A stretch of DNA of 64,000 nt from Bacillota bacterium (GCA_030024085.1 JASEJE010000002.1:1-64000), one strand, 5' to 3'. Counted from the stretch's first letter, positions 19,569 to 30,450 are shown. The notes: a model not told the origin generated them from the letters alone. Program-made: numbers and translations.

Positions 19569-22500
19569 GTGATTCTGCATGCTAGCTGGGTTTCGTCGGG
19601 CGCCGGGGGCGCTCCTGGCTCGGACTTTGATGAGCGCTCCGGCCCCGGCAGTGCGCCTCGTTTTGATGGGCGCCTTTTCATATGGGGGGAGTCAGCCGAA
19701 CGTCTGGGCCGAAAGCCAAAGGGCCGGGGCGCCAGGGGACCGTATCCCCGCCACCCGTTCCAGGCGACGCGCGACGAGGTTGCGGGGGCTTTGCTCGCGC
19801 TCGCGCAGCTCGCCCATGACGGCGGGGACCAGGGTAACGCCAGCGACCTGTGTGACATGGGCGGCGCTGACGGTACCAGTAGAGACCCTGGCGATGTGAT
19901 GGCCGCCTCGGGCGGGCCGTGGCTACGGGCGGGGCTTCATGGAGCGCGCGAAGTGCCCCGCACCAGAGCTGCAAAGACGCTTGCGCTCCTTCCGTCGCAG
20001 GACGGCCGACCCGAGCCGTCACCGCTGCTGCTCCGGGAGGTCCTGCCTGACGGGGACCAGGACGGGGACGAAGCTGCAGGGGCAGCAAAAGCCGCGGAAG
20101 CGACGCGAATCGCGGCGGCAGCGGGGACTGCGGGGGAAAACTTGGGCGTTGGGTCCGTCGAGTCTGTTGGGTCACTCGGGTCACTCGGGTCCGTCGGATC
20201 CGTCGGGATCTACCAGATAAGCGGCGTCTCGTTGTCGGGCGCCGATGCCGCGAGGCTCCTGGCGGTCATCCCCGAAGACTGCGACTTGTGCCTGGGTGCT
20301 GACGGGGTTCACATCGTTTTGGCGCCTGACTTCCGGTTCTGGATGCGGGCTGCGAAGCTCACGCTCGAGTTTCTCGCCAGGCAGAGGCTGGTGCCGTGCG
20401 TCGTGGCGCTCCCTGACGGAGACGAGTGCCGCGTGAGATCATTCACAGGACCGGGGACACGGCCAGGGACGGGGTTTAGCACAGCGACCAGCACGGGCGC
20501 GGCGAGCAGCTCCGGAGTTGGGGCGGCACCTGTTGCCCGCTTCAGGTTCGGCGCGGCAGGCAGCGCCCGAGCCGGAACCGCAAGCGGCCTCATGGTCGTT
20601 CGCGCGGAGGGGGACACGACGAAGGCCAGGATGCGAGCGGGCTGGCGCCTGGCGCTCGACCTCCCCGCTGACCTTGCGCGCGTCCGGGAGCTTGCGGAGT
20701 CGATGCCCGGCATATGCAGGGCGCTCCTGGCCTCTGAGTGCATCGACCGCGCCCAGATGGAAGAGGCCGCCGCGCCCGAGGCCATGGTCAGGATGCTTCC
20801 GTCCGGCGACGGCCTCCTTCGAAGCTTCTTTGACACGACCGTCGACGAGACCGCGCGGCTCTGGCTTTCGCGCGAGCGCCGCCGGCGCACCGAAAGCATG
20901 CTCGAGGGCGGAGATCTCTGGCTGGCGGAGGTGGCGCTGAAGCTTGCAGCCTCGGGTAACCCGCCAATGGCGTGGCTGCGCGCCCTGGGCGAGAAGCGCC
21001 CTGTTGTCGAGGGACCCGCTCACGATGTTGAGGCTTTTCACAGGGCGATATGGGAGTGGCTTGGGGAGATCGGCCAGGGCACGCCCGCAGGGGCGTTCCG
21101 CACCTGCTTCCGGCTGGTGCCGCCTGAGGACACAGGATGTGCGAGGCCTGCTCTGAATGCAGGCCACGCTGACAGCGCGCCTGCCGGGACCGGCGAGGCT
21201 GGTGAGACAGGCGGGATTGGCGGGATTGACGAGGCCGCCGAGACTGGCGCCATGCACGCAAACTCTGGCAATGCCCGCGCCGACCGTGGTCCGGCTGCCG
21301 GCCGGCCCCTCCCCCTCAGGCGAGGACGCCGCGAGGAGCCGTCATCGCAGGAACCATCGCCGGGCGACGACATCTGGGTCGTAGAGTACCTGCTTCAGGC
21401 AGTCGATGATCCGAGCCTTGTGGTCCCTGCCGCCAAAGTGTGGCGGGAGAAAGGGCGGGCGCTCGAGTTCCTGGGCCGCCGGTTCGAGAACCCGCAGGAG
21501 AGGCTGCTCGCTGACCTCGGACGTGCCTCGCGCGTGTTCCCCGCGATAGAGGACAGTCTCAAGCTGGCCAGGCCCGAGGCGTGCTACCTAACGACGGCCG
21601 AGGCGTACTCCTTTCTGCGCGAGGTGGCGCCGCTGCTAGAAGAGAGCGGGTTCGGCATCCTCGCGCCGCCGTGGTGGGACCGCACGAAGGGCAGGGCTGC
21701 CCGACTTGGCGTTCGCCTGAGGGTGCGCGGCGCGTCCATGGCGTCTATGGCGTCGTCGGCGTCGTCAGCGCCAGGCGCGGCCCCGGGCGAGTCCCGTTTC
21801 GGCCTTGACAGCCTCGTCGAATACGACTGGCAGGTCGCCCTCGGCGACCAGGTCATGGGCAAGGACGAGTTCCGGCGCCTCGTGGCCCTCAAGGTCCCGC
21901 TCGTCCGGGTGAGGGGCGAGTGGGTCGAGATCCGCCCCGAGGACGTGGATGCGGCCATCGAGTTCTGGGATAAGCGCAGGAAGGCGGGGACTGCGACCCT
22001 GGGCCAGGCGCTCGCCACGGCCCTCCAGGCCGGGTCAGGCGACGGCGAGTTGGGACTCCCGGTGGTGGGCGTGGATGCCGACGGCTGGGTGGCCGGCCTG
22101 ATCCAGCGATTCTCCGACGGCGGCGAGAGGATTCAGGAACTCCCGGCCCCTCGTGAGTTTGCAGGAAGCCTGAGGCCTTACCAGGTGAGGGGCTACTCGT
22201 GGCTGTCCTTCCTGAAGGAATGGGGCATCGGTGCGTGCCTCGCCGACGACATGGGGCTTGGGAAGACCATCCAGGTAATCGCGCTCGTCCTGCGCGCGAA
22301 GGAGGATGGGGCGCTGGGCGCCCCCGTGCTCCTCGTTTGTCCCACGTCGGTGGTGGGCAACTGGCGCCGCGAGCTGGAGCGGTTCGCTCCGTCCCTCCGG
22401 GTGATGGTCCACCACGGGGTGGACAGGCTTTCGGGCGCCCGATTCGCGGCGGAGGCGGCGGCGCACGACGTGGTCATCACGACCTACTCCCTCGTGTATC

Positions 22501-23618
22501 GCGACGAGAAGCATCTCCGTGGCCTTGACTGGCACGGGATCGTGCTGGACGAGGCGCAGAACATCAAGAACCCGGGCACGAGACAGAGCCGGAGCGTCCG
22601 CAGGCTGAAGGCGGGTTTCAGAGCGGCCCTCACAGGCACACCCATCGAGAACCGCCTGTCGGAGCTGTGGTCCATCATGGACTTCCTCAACCCGGGCTAC
22701 CTCGGCCCGGCGGCCGACTTCCGGAGGAAGTTCGCGCTTCCCATCGAGCGCTATCGCGACCAGGAAAGGGCGGAGCGGCTGCGCCGCCTCGTTGGGCCGT
22801 TCATCTTGCGCCGGCTCAAGACGGACCCGCGCGTCATCCAGGACCTTCCCGAGAAGCAGGAGATGAAGGTGTACTGCACCCTCACGAGGGAACAGGCCAC
22901 GCTGTACGAGGCCGTCGTGAAGGACATGCTCGAGCGAATCGAAGGGACGTCGGGCATGGAGCGGCGGGGGGCGATCCTTGCGGCGCTGCTCAAACTGAAG
23001 CAGGTGTGCAACCACCCCGCCCAGTTCCTGCGCGACAGGAGCGCCCTGGACGGGCGCTCAGGCAAGCTCGCACGGCTGGTCGAAATGCTCGACGAGGTGG
23101 TGGCCGAGGGGAACCGGGCGCTCGTCTTCTCGCAGTTCGCCGAGATGGGTGCGATGCTGCGCGACTACCTTCGCGGCGCCCTCGGTCGCGAGGTGGTGTT
23201 CCTCCATGGCGGGGTGCCACAGAAGGCGCGCGACGAGATGGTCCAAAGGTTCCAGGCCGACCCCGACGGGCCGCCGGTGTTTGTCCTGTCGCTCAAGGCC
23301 GGGGGGTTCGGGCTCAATCTGACGCGGGCCAACTACGTGTTCCACTTCGACAGGTGGTGGAACCCGGCCGTGGAGAACCAGGCCACCGACAGAGTGTTCC
23401 GCATAGGGCAGACCCAGAAGGTGCAGGTGTACAAGTTCATTTGCTCCGGCACGCTCGAGGAACGCATCGATGGGATGATCGAGAGCAAGAAGTTCCTGGC
23501 TGACAACGTGATCGGTACTGGTGAGGACTGGATCACCGAGATGTCCGCGGACGAGCTGCGCGATCTCCTGCTCCTCCGCGGGGAGGCCCTGGCGGACGCG
23601 GACTCCGACGGGGATTAG
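19569..23618 (+). CDS. SNF2-family helicase with low-complexity inserts
   Basis: LADDMGLGKTIQVIALVL, VLDEAQNIKNPGT, LTGTPIENRLSELWSIMDFL, SLKAGGFGLNLTRANYVFHFDRWWNPAVENQATDRVFRIGQ. Confidence 0.95.
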   Translation: MILHASWVSSGAGGAPGSDFDERSGPGSAPRFDGRLFIWGESAERLGRKPKGRGARGPYPRHPFQATRDEVAGALLALAQLAHDGGDQGNASDLCDMGGADGTSRDPGDVMAASGGPWLRAGLHGAREVPRTRAAKTLALLPSQDGRPEPSPLLLREVLPDGDQDGDEAAGAAKAAEATRIAAAAGTAGENLGVGSVESVGSLGSLGSVGSVGIYQISGVSLSGADAARLLAVIPEDCDLCLGADGVHIVLAPDFRFWMRAAKLTLEFLARQRLVPCVVALPDGDECRVRSFTGPGTRPGTGFSTATSTGAASSSGVGAAPVARFRFGAAGSARAGTASGLMVVRAEGDTTKARMRAGWRLALDLPADLARVRELAESMPGICRALLASECIDRAQMEEAAAPEAMVRMLPSGDGLLRSFFDTTVDETARLWLSRERRRRTESMLEGGDLWLAEVALKLAASGNPPMAWLRALGEKRPVVEGPAHDVEAFHRAIWEWLGEIGQGTPAGAFRTCFRLVPPEDTGCARPALNAGHADSAPAGTGEAGETGGIGGIDEAAETGAMHANSGNARADRGPAAGRPLPLRRGRREEPSSQEPSPGDDIWVVEYLLQAVDDPSLVVPAAKVWREKGRALEFLGRRFENPQERLLADLGRASRVFPAIEDSLKLARPEACYLTTAEAYSFLREVAPLLEESGFGILAPPWWDRTKGRAARLGVRLRVRGASMASMASSASSAPGAAPGESRFGLDSLVEYDWQVALGDQVMGKDEFRRLVALKVPLVRVRGEWVEIRPEDVDAAIEFWDKRRKAGTATLGQALATALQAGSGDGELGLPVVGVDADGWVAGLIQRFSDGGERIQELPAPREFAGSLRPYQVRGYSWLSFLKEWGIGACLADDMGLGKTIQVIALVLRAKEDGALGAPVLLVCPTSVVGNWRRELERFAPSLRVMVHHGVDRLSGARFAAEAAAHDVVITTYSLVYRDEKHLRGLDWHGIVLDEAQNIKNPGTRQSRSVRRLKAGFRAALTGTPIENRLSELWSIMDFLNPGYLGPAADFRRKFALPIERYRDQERAERLRRLVGPFILRRLKTDPRVIQDLPEKQEMKVYCTLTREQATLYEAVVKDMLERIEGTSGMERRGAILAALLKLKQVCNHPAQFLRDRSALDGRSGKLARLVEMLDEVVAEGNRALVFSQFAEMGAMLRDYLRGALGREVVFLHGGVPQKARDEMVQRFQADPDGPPVFVLSLKAGGFGLNLTRANYVFHFDRWWNPAVENQATDRVFRIGQTQKVQVYKFICSGTLEERIDGMIESKKFLADNVIGTGEDWITEMSADELRDLLLLRGEALADADSDGD

Positions 23619-23734
23619 CGGGCGGGGTGGCCAGAGGGTGAGGGTGGCGCGTCTTGCGACCGGGGACAGGCGCGCCGGGGATTCGCGGCGGCGCATGACA
23701 TGGCGGCCAAGGACATGGGGAGGACTGAAGACTG

Positions 23735-24697
23735 GTGGCGCGAAAGAGCGAGTTCGGAGAGAGCTGGTGGGCGAAACGGTGGATCTCCATGCTGGAGTCG
23801 TTCGGCTGGTCGAACCGCCTCCAGCGGGGCAGGTCATACGCACGCTACGGTCACGTGCTGGATGTCGTGGTGGCGCCGGGCGAGGTCAGGGCGAAGGTGC
23901 GGGGGTCGCGGCCCAGGCCCTACAAGGTGACCATCAGAGTGAAGCCGCTTGACGACGCCGAGTGGCAGAGGGTGACGTCCGCCATGGCGAAGCAGGCCGT
24001 ATTCGCGGCGCGCCTTCTGGCGGGAGAGATGCCCGAGAACATCGAGGAGGCCCTCGCCCAGTCGAAGGTGGGGCTGTTCCCGGCCTCGAGCCGCGACATC
24101 ATCACGACCTGCTCGTGCCCGGACTGGGCGAACCCTTGCAAGCACGTGGCGGCGGTCTACTACGTGCTGGGCCAGGAGTTCGACCGCGACCCGTTCCTGC
24201 TCTTCCTGCTGCGCGGGCGCAGCCGCGATGAGCTGGTGACGGCCCTCCGGGAGAAGCGGGTGCCGGTTGCGTGCCCGGGGGCGGACGAGCCATCCAGGGA
24301 CCGCTCGGACGTGGCGGCGCCGCGGTCGGGCGACGTCACGGCGCGCGGCCGCGGGAGACGGCGTTCACGCGGCGGCGGCCCGAGCGGTGCCGCGCACGAG
24401 GATCATGAGGAAGACGGCCGGGCGGCGCTGCGGGCGCTTTACGCGTCGGCGCGGGCGTTCTGGAGCGGCGATGCCCGCAGGTTCGAGGCCGTCCCAATCT
24501 CCGTGAAAGGTCCGGCGGTGCCGGGCGCTATCCTGAAGCGCCTCGGGAAGCCGGGGATTGGAGGGACAGGCCGCGGGGCCCTTGACACCGATTTCACCGC
24601 GGTACTGGCGGGCTACTACGACACGGTGAGCCGGGAGGCCCTGGCCCTTGCGTATGACAACAGGGACGACCATAGCGGGGACCACGGTCGGCCATGA
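23735..24697 (+). CDS. SWIM zinc-finger protein
   Basis: CSCPDWANPCKHVAAVYYVLGQEFDRDPFLLFLLRGR. Confidence 0.93.
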   Translation: MARKSEFGESWWAKRWISMLESFGWSNRLQRGRSYARYGHVLDVVVAPGEVRAKVRGSRPRPYKVTIRVKPLDDAEWQRVTSAMAKQAVFAARLLAGEMPENIEEALAQSKVGLFPASSRDIITTCSCPDWANPCKHVAAVYYVLGQEFDRDPFLLFLLRGRSRDELVTALREKRVPVACPGADEPSRDRSDVAAPRSGDVTARGRGRRRSRGGGPSGAAHEDHEEDGRAALRALYASARAFWSGDARRFEAVPISVKGPAVPGAILKRLGKPGIGGTGRGALDTDFTAVLAGYYDTVSREALALAYDNRDDHSGDHGRP

Positions 24698-24895
24698 TCG
24701 CGGGTGTAACCTCAGAAACGGCCGCAACTCCGCTGGAGCACTACCGGCACTGGGCTGGGGAGATGGCGCCCCGATGCGCCTCTGCCCGTTTTCGGCTTCC
24801 TTTCGTGGTGTATAATGTACGTGGGCCGCTCGAGTCCCACGGTAAGACCCTGCGTGTCGTCTCGAGAGACAACGGCCTGGATGGGAGTTGGTAGC

Positions 24896-25384
24896 ATGCC
24901 ACGGCCGCCCAAGTGCAGGCGAGTGGAGTTCCTACCCGAGGTGACTGTATTCAAGCCCGCCGGCGTTCCCATGCGCGGGCTCCGGGAAGAGGTGCTGACC
25001 GTCGAGGAACTGGAAGCCGTCCGCCTGAAAGACCTCGAGGGACTCGAGCAGGAGGAGTGCGCCGAAAGGATGCAGGTCTCGCGGCCGACCTTCCAGAGGG
25101 TTCTCGTGTCTGCAAGGGAGAAGATCGCAAGGGCCCTGGTCGAAGGCATGGCCATTCGTGTGCAAGGCGGCACCTACCGTCTCGCCTCGCGCACGTTCCA
25201 GTGCCGGGCCTGCGGCCACGAGTTCGAGGTGCCCTTTGGCACCGGTCAGCGTGGGATCGACATGACCTGTCCACAGTGTGGGGCTGGCGAGGTTCATCGC
25301 ACCGACGAGGACGGTCACGGTTCCGGCAACATGCCCTGGGGTCGCCATGGCCGGGGGTGGGAGCGGGAGCGGGAGCGGGAGTAG
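24896..25384 (+). CDS. DUF134 family HTH protein
   Basis: [69 protein letters not shown]. Confidence 0.93.
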   Translation: MPRPPKCRRVEFLPEVTVFKPAGVPMRGLREEVLTVEELEAVRLKDLEGLEQEECAERMQVSRPTFQRVLVSAREKIARALVEGMAIRVQGGTYRLASRTFQCRACGHEFEVPFGTGQRGIDMTCPQCGAGEVHRTDEDGHGSGNMPWGRHGRGWERERERE

Positions 25385-25555
25385 CCGTCCCGGCCCGGGG
25401 ACGCGTCGCAAGAGCGCAAGGCGTCCGACCAGGCCTCCTCCATCGTTCCCGGGCCTCCCGATACGCGCCATTTCTTCAGCACGCTTTTTCTTCAACCCGC
25501 GTAACGTTGGGCAGATACCGGATGCAGACGGCGTCGGGATGATCTGAGACCCCTC

Positions 25556-25722
25556 TCAGGAGCTTGCCATGGGCAAGACCCTCGAGGAGGCCTGCGCCAT
25601 CACGGAGGGGGGACGTCCTGCGAAGCCTCGGTGGCCTGCCTGAGCACAAGATCCACCGTTCCGTGCTCGGCCCCGCAGCGCTTCGGGCGGTGCCGAGGCG
25701 GCGGGCGGCGAAGGCGCAATGA
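25556..25722 (+). pseudogene. NifU-like Fe-S scaffold C-terminal fragment, frameshifted
   Basis: ELAMGKTLEEACAIT (one frame), then GDVLRSLGGLPEHKIHRSVLGPAALRA (other frame); resembles NifU/IscU-like GKTLEEA...LGGLPE.K.HCSVLG..AL with Cys replaced by Arg. Confidence 0.7.
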
Positions 25723-25884
25723 AGCGTTGAGCAGACGCGGACAGGTGCGAAAGCCGGCTACGGGCCATGCAGGGCACGCAGGAATGCCGGGGTATGGCGG
25801 AGAATGAAGTGGCCGTGCGCATTGCCTGCGTGTACCGTACGTGTATCCTGTGGAACAGGAGGGTCGCGTGAAATCGTCCAGGCC

Positions 25885-26090
25885 GACCGGGATCTCGAGC
25901 TTTCGGAGGTACGCAGGCGCGCAAAGGAGAGGATGGACGGCATCTGCCGGGTGTGCCGGGTGTGCGACGGCAGGGTATGCGCCGGGGAGGTCCCGGGAAT
26001 GGGCGGGATCGGCAGCGACCGCCTCGTAGTGAAGGACGAGCGCGTGAGGCTTCGTCTTGGCCCTGTGGAGATCCTCATCTGGCTCGCCCA
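25885..26090 (+). pseudogene. Truncated FMN-dependent alpha-hydroxy-acid oxidizing protein N-terminus
   Basis: DLELSEVRRRAKERMDGICRVCRVCDGRVCAGEVPGMGGIGS, the Cys-rich N-terminal motif of this family; no barrel follows. Confidence 0.65.
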
Positions 26091-28061
26091 TCACGACATC
26101 TCCACGATGTCCCCTTCAGATGGACCGAGCGTGAGCTGGAGCGCGCCGTAGTCCGAGGGGAGGGGCGCGTTCCGGCGCCAGGACCAGGCGCAGCGCCGAG
26201 CGTCCTCCGCCGGGATGGCGATCCGGACCGCCTGCTCCGACGGCTCGTGGTTCACAACCACGAAGGCCTTCCGTTCTGGCGACGCGAACTCCCTGACCTC
26301 CACGGCGGGGCTGTGCTGTTGCTGTATGCCCTGAATGCCGCCGAGGCGCGCCACGTGCGCATAGATGTCGTGATATGGGTCCTGTCCTGCCTCGAAGGCA
26401 TACGGGGTCATGGCGAGGTAGAGCTCGAGTGGAAACGCCACAAACACCGTCTTCCCACGCCCGTATTCGTATGTGATGAGGCTCCTGCGAAGCTCGCGAT
26501 CACTTGGCGCACCGTCGGTTCCTCGGCCGACAATGTTCAGGTGTTTTCTCCCGAGGAGGGCAGGCGCGGGCCTCGGCACCGGACCCGACACGGCGATGCG
26601 TTCGCGTCCGCCGCCATGTTCAGGCCCCGGCGCCTCCCGTGCGGGCGGCGGCGCGCCCGCGGCCATCGCCCCGGGCATTTCCACGGTCCACGTGTCCTCC
26701 CGTGGAAGGCTCGAGCCGATGATGCTTGCGCCGAAGAGATCCTCCATCCCGTCCACGGCGAGGCCGTCGTACGAGCAGTAAAGCGTCCCGCCGGACTCCA
26801 CGAACGCTCTCAACGCCGCGAAGTCTGACACGTTCAGCGTCCCGCGCCGCGTGGCGCAGGGCACGAAGATCGCCCGGTAGGAGCGGGCGGCGTCCTGGAG
26901 CCTGTCCACGGCTAGGAGGTCCACATTGATCCCGGCCCGCTTCGCCAGGATGTATGAGGCGAAGAGGACCGCCGCATTTCGCTCCGGCCCGTTCTCGGGG
27001 TCGGGGTTATCGTAGTAACGCCTGGGGACGACTATGGCCGCTCGGGCCGCGGCCGGCTCTAGCTCTCCCATCCGCGCGGCCCGCACGGTTCGTGCGAAGG
27101 ACGCGAGCGCCTCGCCTTTTGCCTTGACGCGTCCGTCCGCGGCGGTTACGCCGAAGCCGACCTCGTAGGGCGTGGAGTCGTAGGGCAGGCGGTCCTGCCT
27201 CTCGAAATCCCCGAAGCACCAGGCGAGCGCGCCCGTTGCGCCGTTTGCAAGGGCGCTGTAGAGGGCGGCTGAGAAGAAGCGGGCCTCGACGTCTTCCGCG
27301 TCCATCTGCGTCGTGGACCCGAACTCTTCGAGCAGGACCCTCTTGCCGCCGAGCCCCTCCGTGAGCCTGCATGCGAACGGCACGAAATGACTGCTCCGAA
27401 CGCTGTCGAGCGGCTCGGGACACAGTTGCGTGTAGGAAGGATACGGGTGCATGCAGAGGAAATCGCTCACCTCCGCGACATCGCGCAGGCGGAACGGCCC
27501 GGGGGTGAAGAGCGACCATGCGTGGGTGCCCAACGTCACCTGGTGGACGGGGTCGTGCGCCTTGATCTCACGGTAGAGCACGCGCGCCCACAGCCAGGCG
27601 GCGTCCACGGAGGGGGGCATGGCGAAGACGTCAGGCTCGTTGGCGAGGTCCCAGAAGAGGATGGCGTGCTCGTCGCGGTAGCGCCGGGCGAACTCGCCCA
27701 CGAGCCTGACCTGGGCCCGCAGCATGCCGGGGTCGGCGTAAGGGTCGCGGTCGCGCCGCCATGGCACGTCCCAGTTCTCGCCGCTCATGTGGCCCGTGAA
27801 GAACGTGGGTATGAGTCGCACGCCATGACGCCGCGCGATCTTCACGAGCTCATCGAACCTGGCCATGGCCTCCTCCGACACGGTCTCCGGGTGTGGCTGG
27901 AAGTCCTGCCAGAGGAGGAAAATCCTGCATGCGTTCAGGGACAGCTCCGCCATCTGCCTGAACTCCGCCTCGATGGAGGATGCGTTCCACTCTTTCCACA
28001 TGTGCACGCCGGTTCCCCTCGGCCAGTAGTTGACGCCGCAAACAAACTCGTTCATCCTCAT
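26091..28061 (-). CDS. GH5-like glycoside hydrolase
   Basis: CRIFLLWQDFQPHPETVSEEAMARFDELVKIARRHGVRLIPTFFTGHMSG, ILFWDLANEPDVF, RVLLEEFGSTTQ. Confidence 0.87.
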   Translation of the reverse strand: MRMNEFVCGVNYWPRGTGVHMWKEWNASSIEAEFRQMAELSLNACRIFLLWQDFQPHPETVSEEAMARFDELVKIARRHGVRLIPTFFTGHMSGENWDVPWRRDRDPYADPGMLRAQVRLVGEFARRYRDEHAILFWDLANEPDVFAMPPSVDAAWLWARVLYREIKAHDPVHQVTLGTHAWSLFTPGPFRLRDVAEVSDFLCMHPYPSYTQLCPEPLDSVRSSHFVPFACRLTEGLGGKRVLLEEFGSTTQMDAEDVEARFFSAALYSALANGATGALAWCFGDFERQDRLPYDSTPYEVGFGVTAADGRVKAKGEALASFARTVRAARMGELEPAAARAAIVVPRRYYDNPDPENGPERNAAVLFASYILAKRAGINVDLLAVDRLQDAARSYRAIFVPCATRRGTLNVSDFAALRAFVESGGTLYCSYDGLAVDGMEDLFGASIIGSSLPREDTWTVEMPGAMAAGAPPPAREAPGPEHGGGRERIAVSGPVPRPAPALLGRKHLNIVGRGTDGAPSDRELRRSLITYEYGRGKTVFVAFPLELYLAMTPYAFEAGQDPYHDIYAHVARLGGIQGIQQQHSPAVEVREFASPERKAFVVVNHEPSEQAVRIAIPAEDARRCAWSWRRNAPLPSDYGALQLTLGPSEGDIVEMS

Positions 28062-28229
28062 ACCTCCGCATCACCCATGTCTTGGTGCATCCGCGCGTGC
28101 GCCTTGGGCGTTGTCACGGCATCAGAGCACATGGCACATGGCCTTGCGCCGATCGCCGCGCCGCGCGGTGCGTGTTGCGATCGCCGCCGGCTGCAGCCCC
28201 CCTGCATGTGGTGGCTGGCTATCCTTTGG

Positions 28230-29126
28230 CTATCCTTTCAGGCCGGTCAGCGATATCCCCTCGATGAAGTAGCGCTGTGCCAGGAAGAACGTTACGAGCA
28301 TCGGCAGGGCGAGCACCGTGGACATGGCCATGAGCCAGTGCCACTGGGGCGCCTCGTTCACCCCGCCCATGAATAGATACATGCCGAGCGTCAGCGTGTA
28401 CTTGCCCATGTCGTTCAGGTAGATGAGGGGCCCGAGGAAGTTGTTCCAGTAGCCCCGGAAAGCGAACACCGCCACCGCCAGGATGGCGGGCTTTATCTGT
28501 GGCAGCATCACGTGGCCGAAGGTCTGGAGCACATTGGCGCCGTCGATCCTCGCGGCCTCCTCCAGGTCACGCGGTATGCCCAGGAAGAACTGTCTCAGCA
28601 GGAACACGTAGAACGGACCCCACGCCGTCCACGCAGGCAGGACCAGTGGGTCGAAGGTGTTGAGGAGACCCAGGTTCCGCCAGATCATGTAGGTCGGGAT
28701 CAGCGTCACATGGTAGGGCAGCATCATGGTGGAGAGGAGTATGAAGAAGAGCGCGTTCCTCCCTGGGAAGGAGTACCGCGCGAATCCGTACGCCACGAGG
28801 GTGCAGCTTGTAAGCTCCGCGAACATCCCGAGGACCGTCACGAAGATCGTGTTCGCAAGATACCGCCCGAACGGGACGGCGCGCCAGGCGTCGAGGTAGT
28901 TGTGCCACTGCGGGGGGATGGGCAGCCACGCCGGCGGGTAGGCGAACACATCTTTCAGCTCCTTGAGGGAGCTCGACACCATCCAGAAGAACGGCACGAG
29001 GAGCACCGCCGCGCCTGCGGTCACGACGAGGTATGAAACCAACCGGACCGCGAGCTTCGCGGTGCGCCGCCGGCGCCTCGCTCTCGAAGGGCTTCCAAGG
29101 ATCGCTGCCTGTGCTTGCCCGCTCAT
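28230..29126 (-). CDS. Carbohydrate ABC transporter permease (MalG-like)
   Basis: EEAARIDGANVLQTFGHVMLPQIKPAILAVAVFAFRGYWNNF. Confidence 0.95.
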   Translation of the reverse strand: MSGQAQAAILGSPSRARRRRRTAKLAVRLVSYLVVTAGAAVLLVPFFWMVSSSLKELKDVFAYPPAWLPIPPQWHNYLDAWRAVPFGRYLANTIFVTVLGMFAELTSCTLVAYGFARYSFPGRNALFFILLSTMMLPYHVTLIPTYMIWRNLGLLNTFDPLVLPAWTAWGPFYVFLLRQFFLGIPRDLEEAARIDGANVLQTFGHVMLPQIKPAILAVAVFAFRGYWNNFLGPLIYLNDMGKYTLTLGMYLFMGGVNEAPQWHWLMAMSTVLALPMLVTFFLAQRYFIEGISLTGLKG

Positions 29127-30118
29127 TTCCGCACCTCCGCCTCGTAGTAGACCCACGCGCTTGATGAGCGAAAAACGAGGAGCGTGAGGCCGAGGATGAT
29201 GATGAAGAGCGCCCATGCGATGGCCGAGGCCTCGCCCATCTTGAGCTGCAGAAATCCGCGCTCGTATACGAGCTGGTTCATGAACCGCCCCGCGGCCGAC
29301 GTGGGCCGCGCGAACATGGCCACGGTGAAGATCTGCAGCGCGCCGATGATGCCCATGATCACCTGCAACAGGACCACCGGCGATATCTGAGGAAATGTCA
29401 CGCTCCAGAACTTCGCGAGGGGGCCCGCTCCGTCGATCTCCGCGGCCTCATAGAGGACCTTTGGCACGTTCTTGATGGCGGCAAGGAAGACCACCATGTT
29501 TATGCCGAATATGCCCCAGATACTCATGATAACGAAAGCCGGGAGCACAAACCTCGGGTCGCCGAACCAGTCCGGCTTTCCGAGGCCGAGAAGCCTGAAG
29601 AGAGGACGGCAGACGACGTTGAGAAGGCCAGCCTCGCTGTTGAAGATCCAGCGCCATAGAAGGGCCACCGACACCTCGGGAAGGACCGCCGGGAGGTAGT
29701 AGACCGTCCGGTAGGTGCCTATCCCCCTGACGTCGATTGAGAGGAGCAGCGCTACCAGCAGGGATCCCACAACTCCCAGGGGCACGCTGAGGAACGCGTA
29801 CGCGAGCGTGAGCTTCACGGACGGCCAGAAATCAAGTATGTCTGTAAAAAGCCATCTGTAGTTTTCGAGGCCGACCCACTTCGGCGCGGTGAAGAGGTCG
29901 TACGACGTGAAGCTCAGGCCCAGGGACGCCAGAATGGGCCCGGCGGTGAACACAAGGAAACCTGCAAGCCATGGGGTTATGAGCGCGTAACCCGCTGCGG
30001 TCTCTTCGCGAGCGTGGAGGAGCTTGAGCAGGCCGTATACGCCGAGGCAAAGCAGGGCCACCATACCAGAGGTCAGTAGATATCGGGCGAGCGTGCCTGC
30101 GTAAATGCTGCCGTCCAT
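29123..30118 (-). CDS. Carbohydrate ABC transporter permease (MalF-like)
   Basis: LYEAAEIDGAGPLAKFWSVTFPQISPVVLLQVIMGIIGALQIF. Confidence 0.95.
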   Translation of the reverse strand: MDGSIYAGTLARYLLTSGMVALLCLGVYGLLKLLHAREETAAGYALITPWLAGFLVFTAGPILASLGLSFTSYDLFTAPKWVGLENYRWLFTDILDFWPSVKLTLAYAFLSVPLGVVGSLLVALLLSIDVRGIGTYRTVYYLPAVLPEVSVALLWRWIFNSEAGLLNVVCRPLFRLLGLGKPDWFGDPRFVLPAFVIMSIWGIFGINMVVFLAAIKNVPKVLYEAAEIDGAGPLAKFWSVTFPQISPVVLLQVIMGIIGALQIFTVAMFARPTSAAGRFMNQLVYERGFLQLKMGEASAIAWALFIIILGLTLLVFRSSSAWVYYEAEVRK

Positions 30119-30167
30119 CTCGCATCTCCTCCCTCCTTACTATCCTGTCGCGCGCTGTTGCGCGGCG

Positions 30168-30196
30168 CTGAGCTGAGCTGAGCTGAGCTATGCTGG
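30168..30196 (+). repeat. Pentanucleotide repeat (GAGCT)n
   Basis: ctgagctgagctgagctgagctatgctgg. Confidence 0.75.
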
Positions 30197-30414
30197 GCCG
30201 TGCTGGGCTGCGCCACGATATGCCGTGCCGTGTCGAGCCGTGGGGGCCCCGCGAACCCAGGGCGGGGGAGGGGGCGGTGCTCATAGTGTGACCTCCTGGC
30301 GTCTGCCTTGCCGCCCCCCACCAGGCTGTGAGCTACGCCTGAACGGCAGCCCCAGACCGGGCGACCGCTTTCCTGGTCTTTCCCGGCCGGATGCACCGAC
30401 GTCGGGTACCCCGT

Positions 30415-30450
30415 CCTTTCCACTTTCCACTTTCCACTTTCCGCGTTCCG
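30415..30450 (+). repeat. Heptanucleotide repeat (CTTTCCA)n
   Basis: cctttccactttccactttccactttccgcgttccgc. Confidence 0.8.

Noticed and set aside
19343-22018. Long antisense and alternate-frame ORFs across SNF2, amylase, GH5 and others
   Set aside because: Typical of high-GC DNA; compositions are Arg/Pro/Ala-rich without motifs and overlap well-supported genes.
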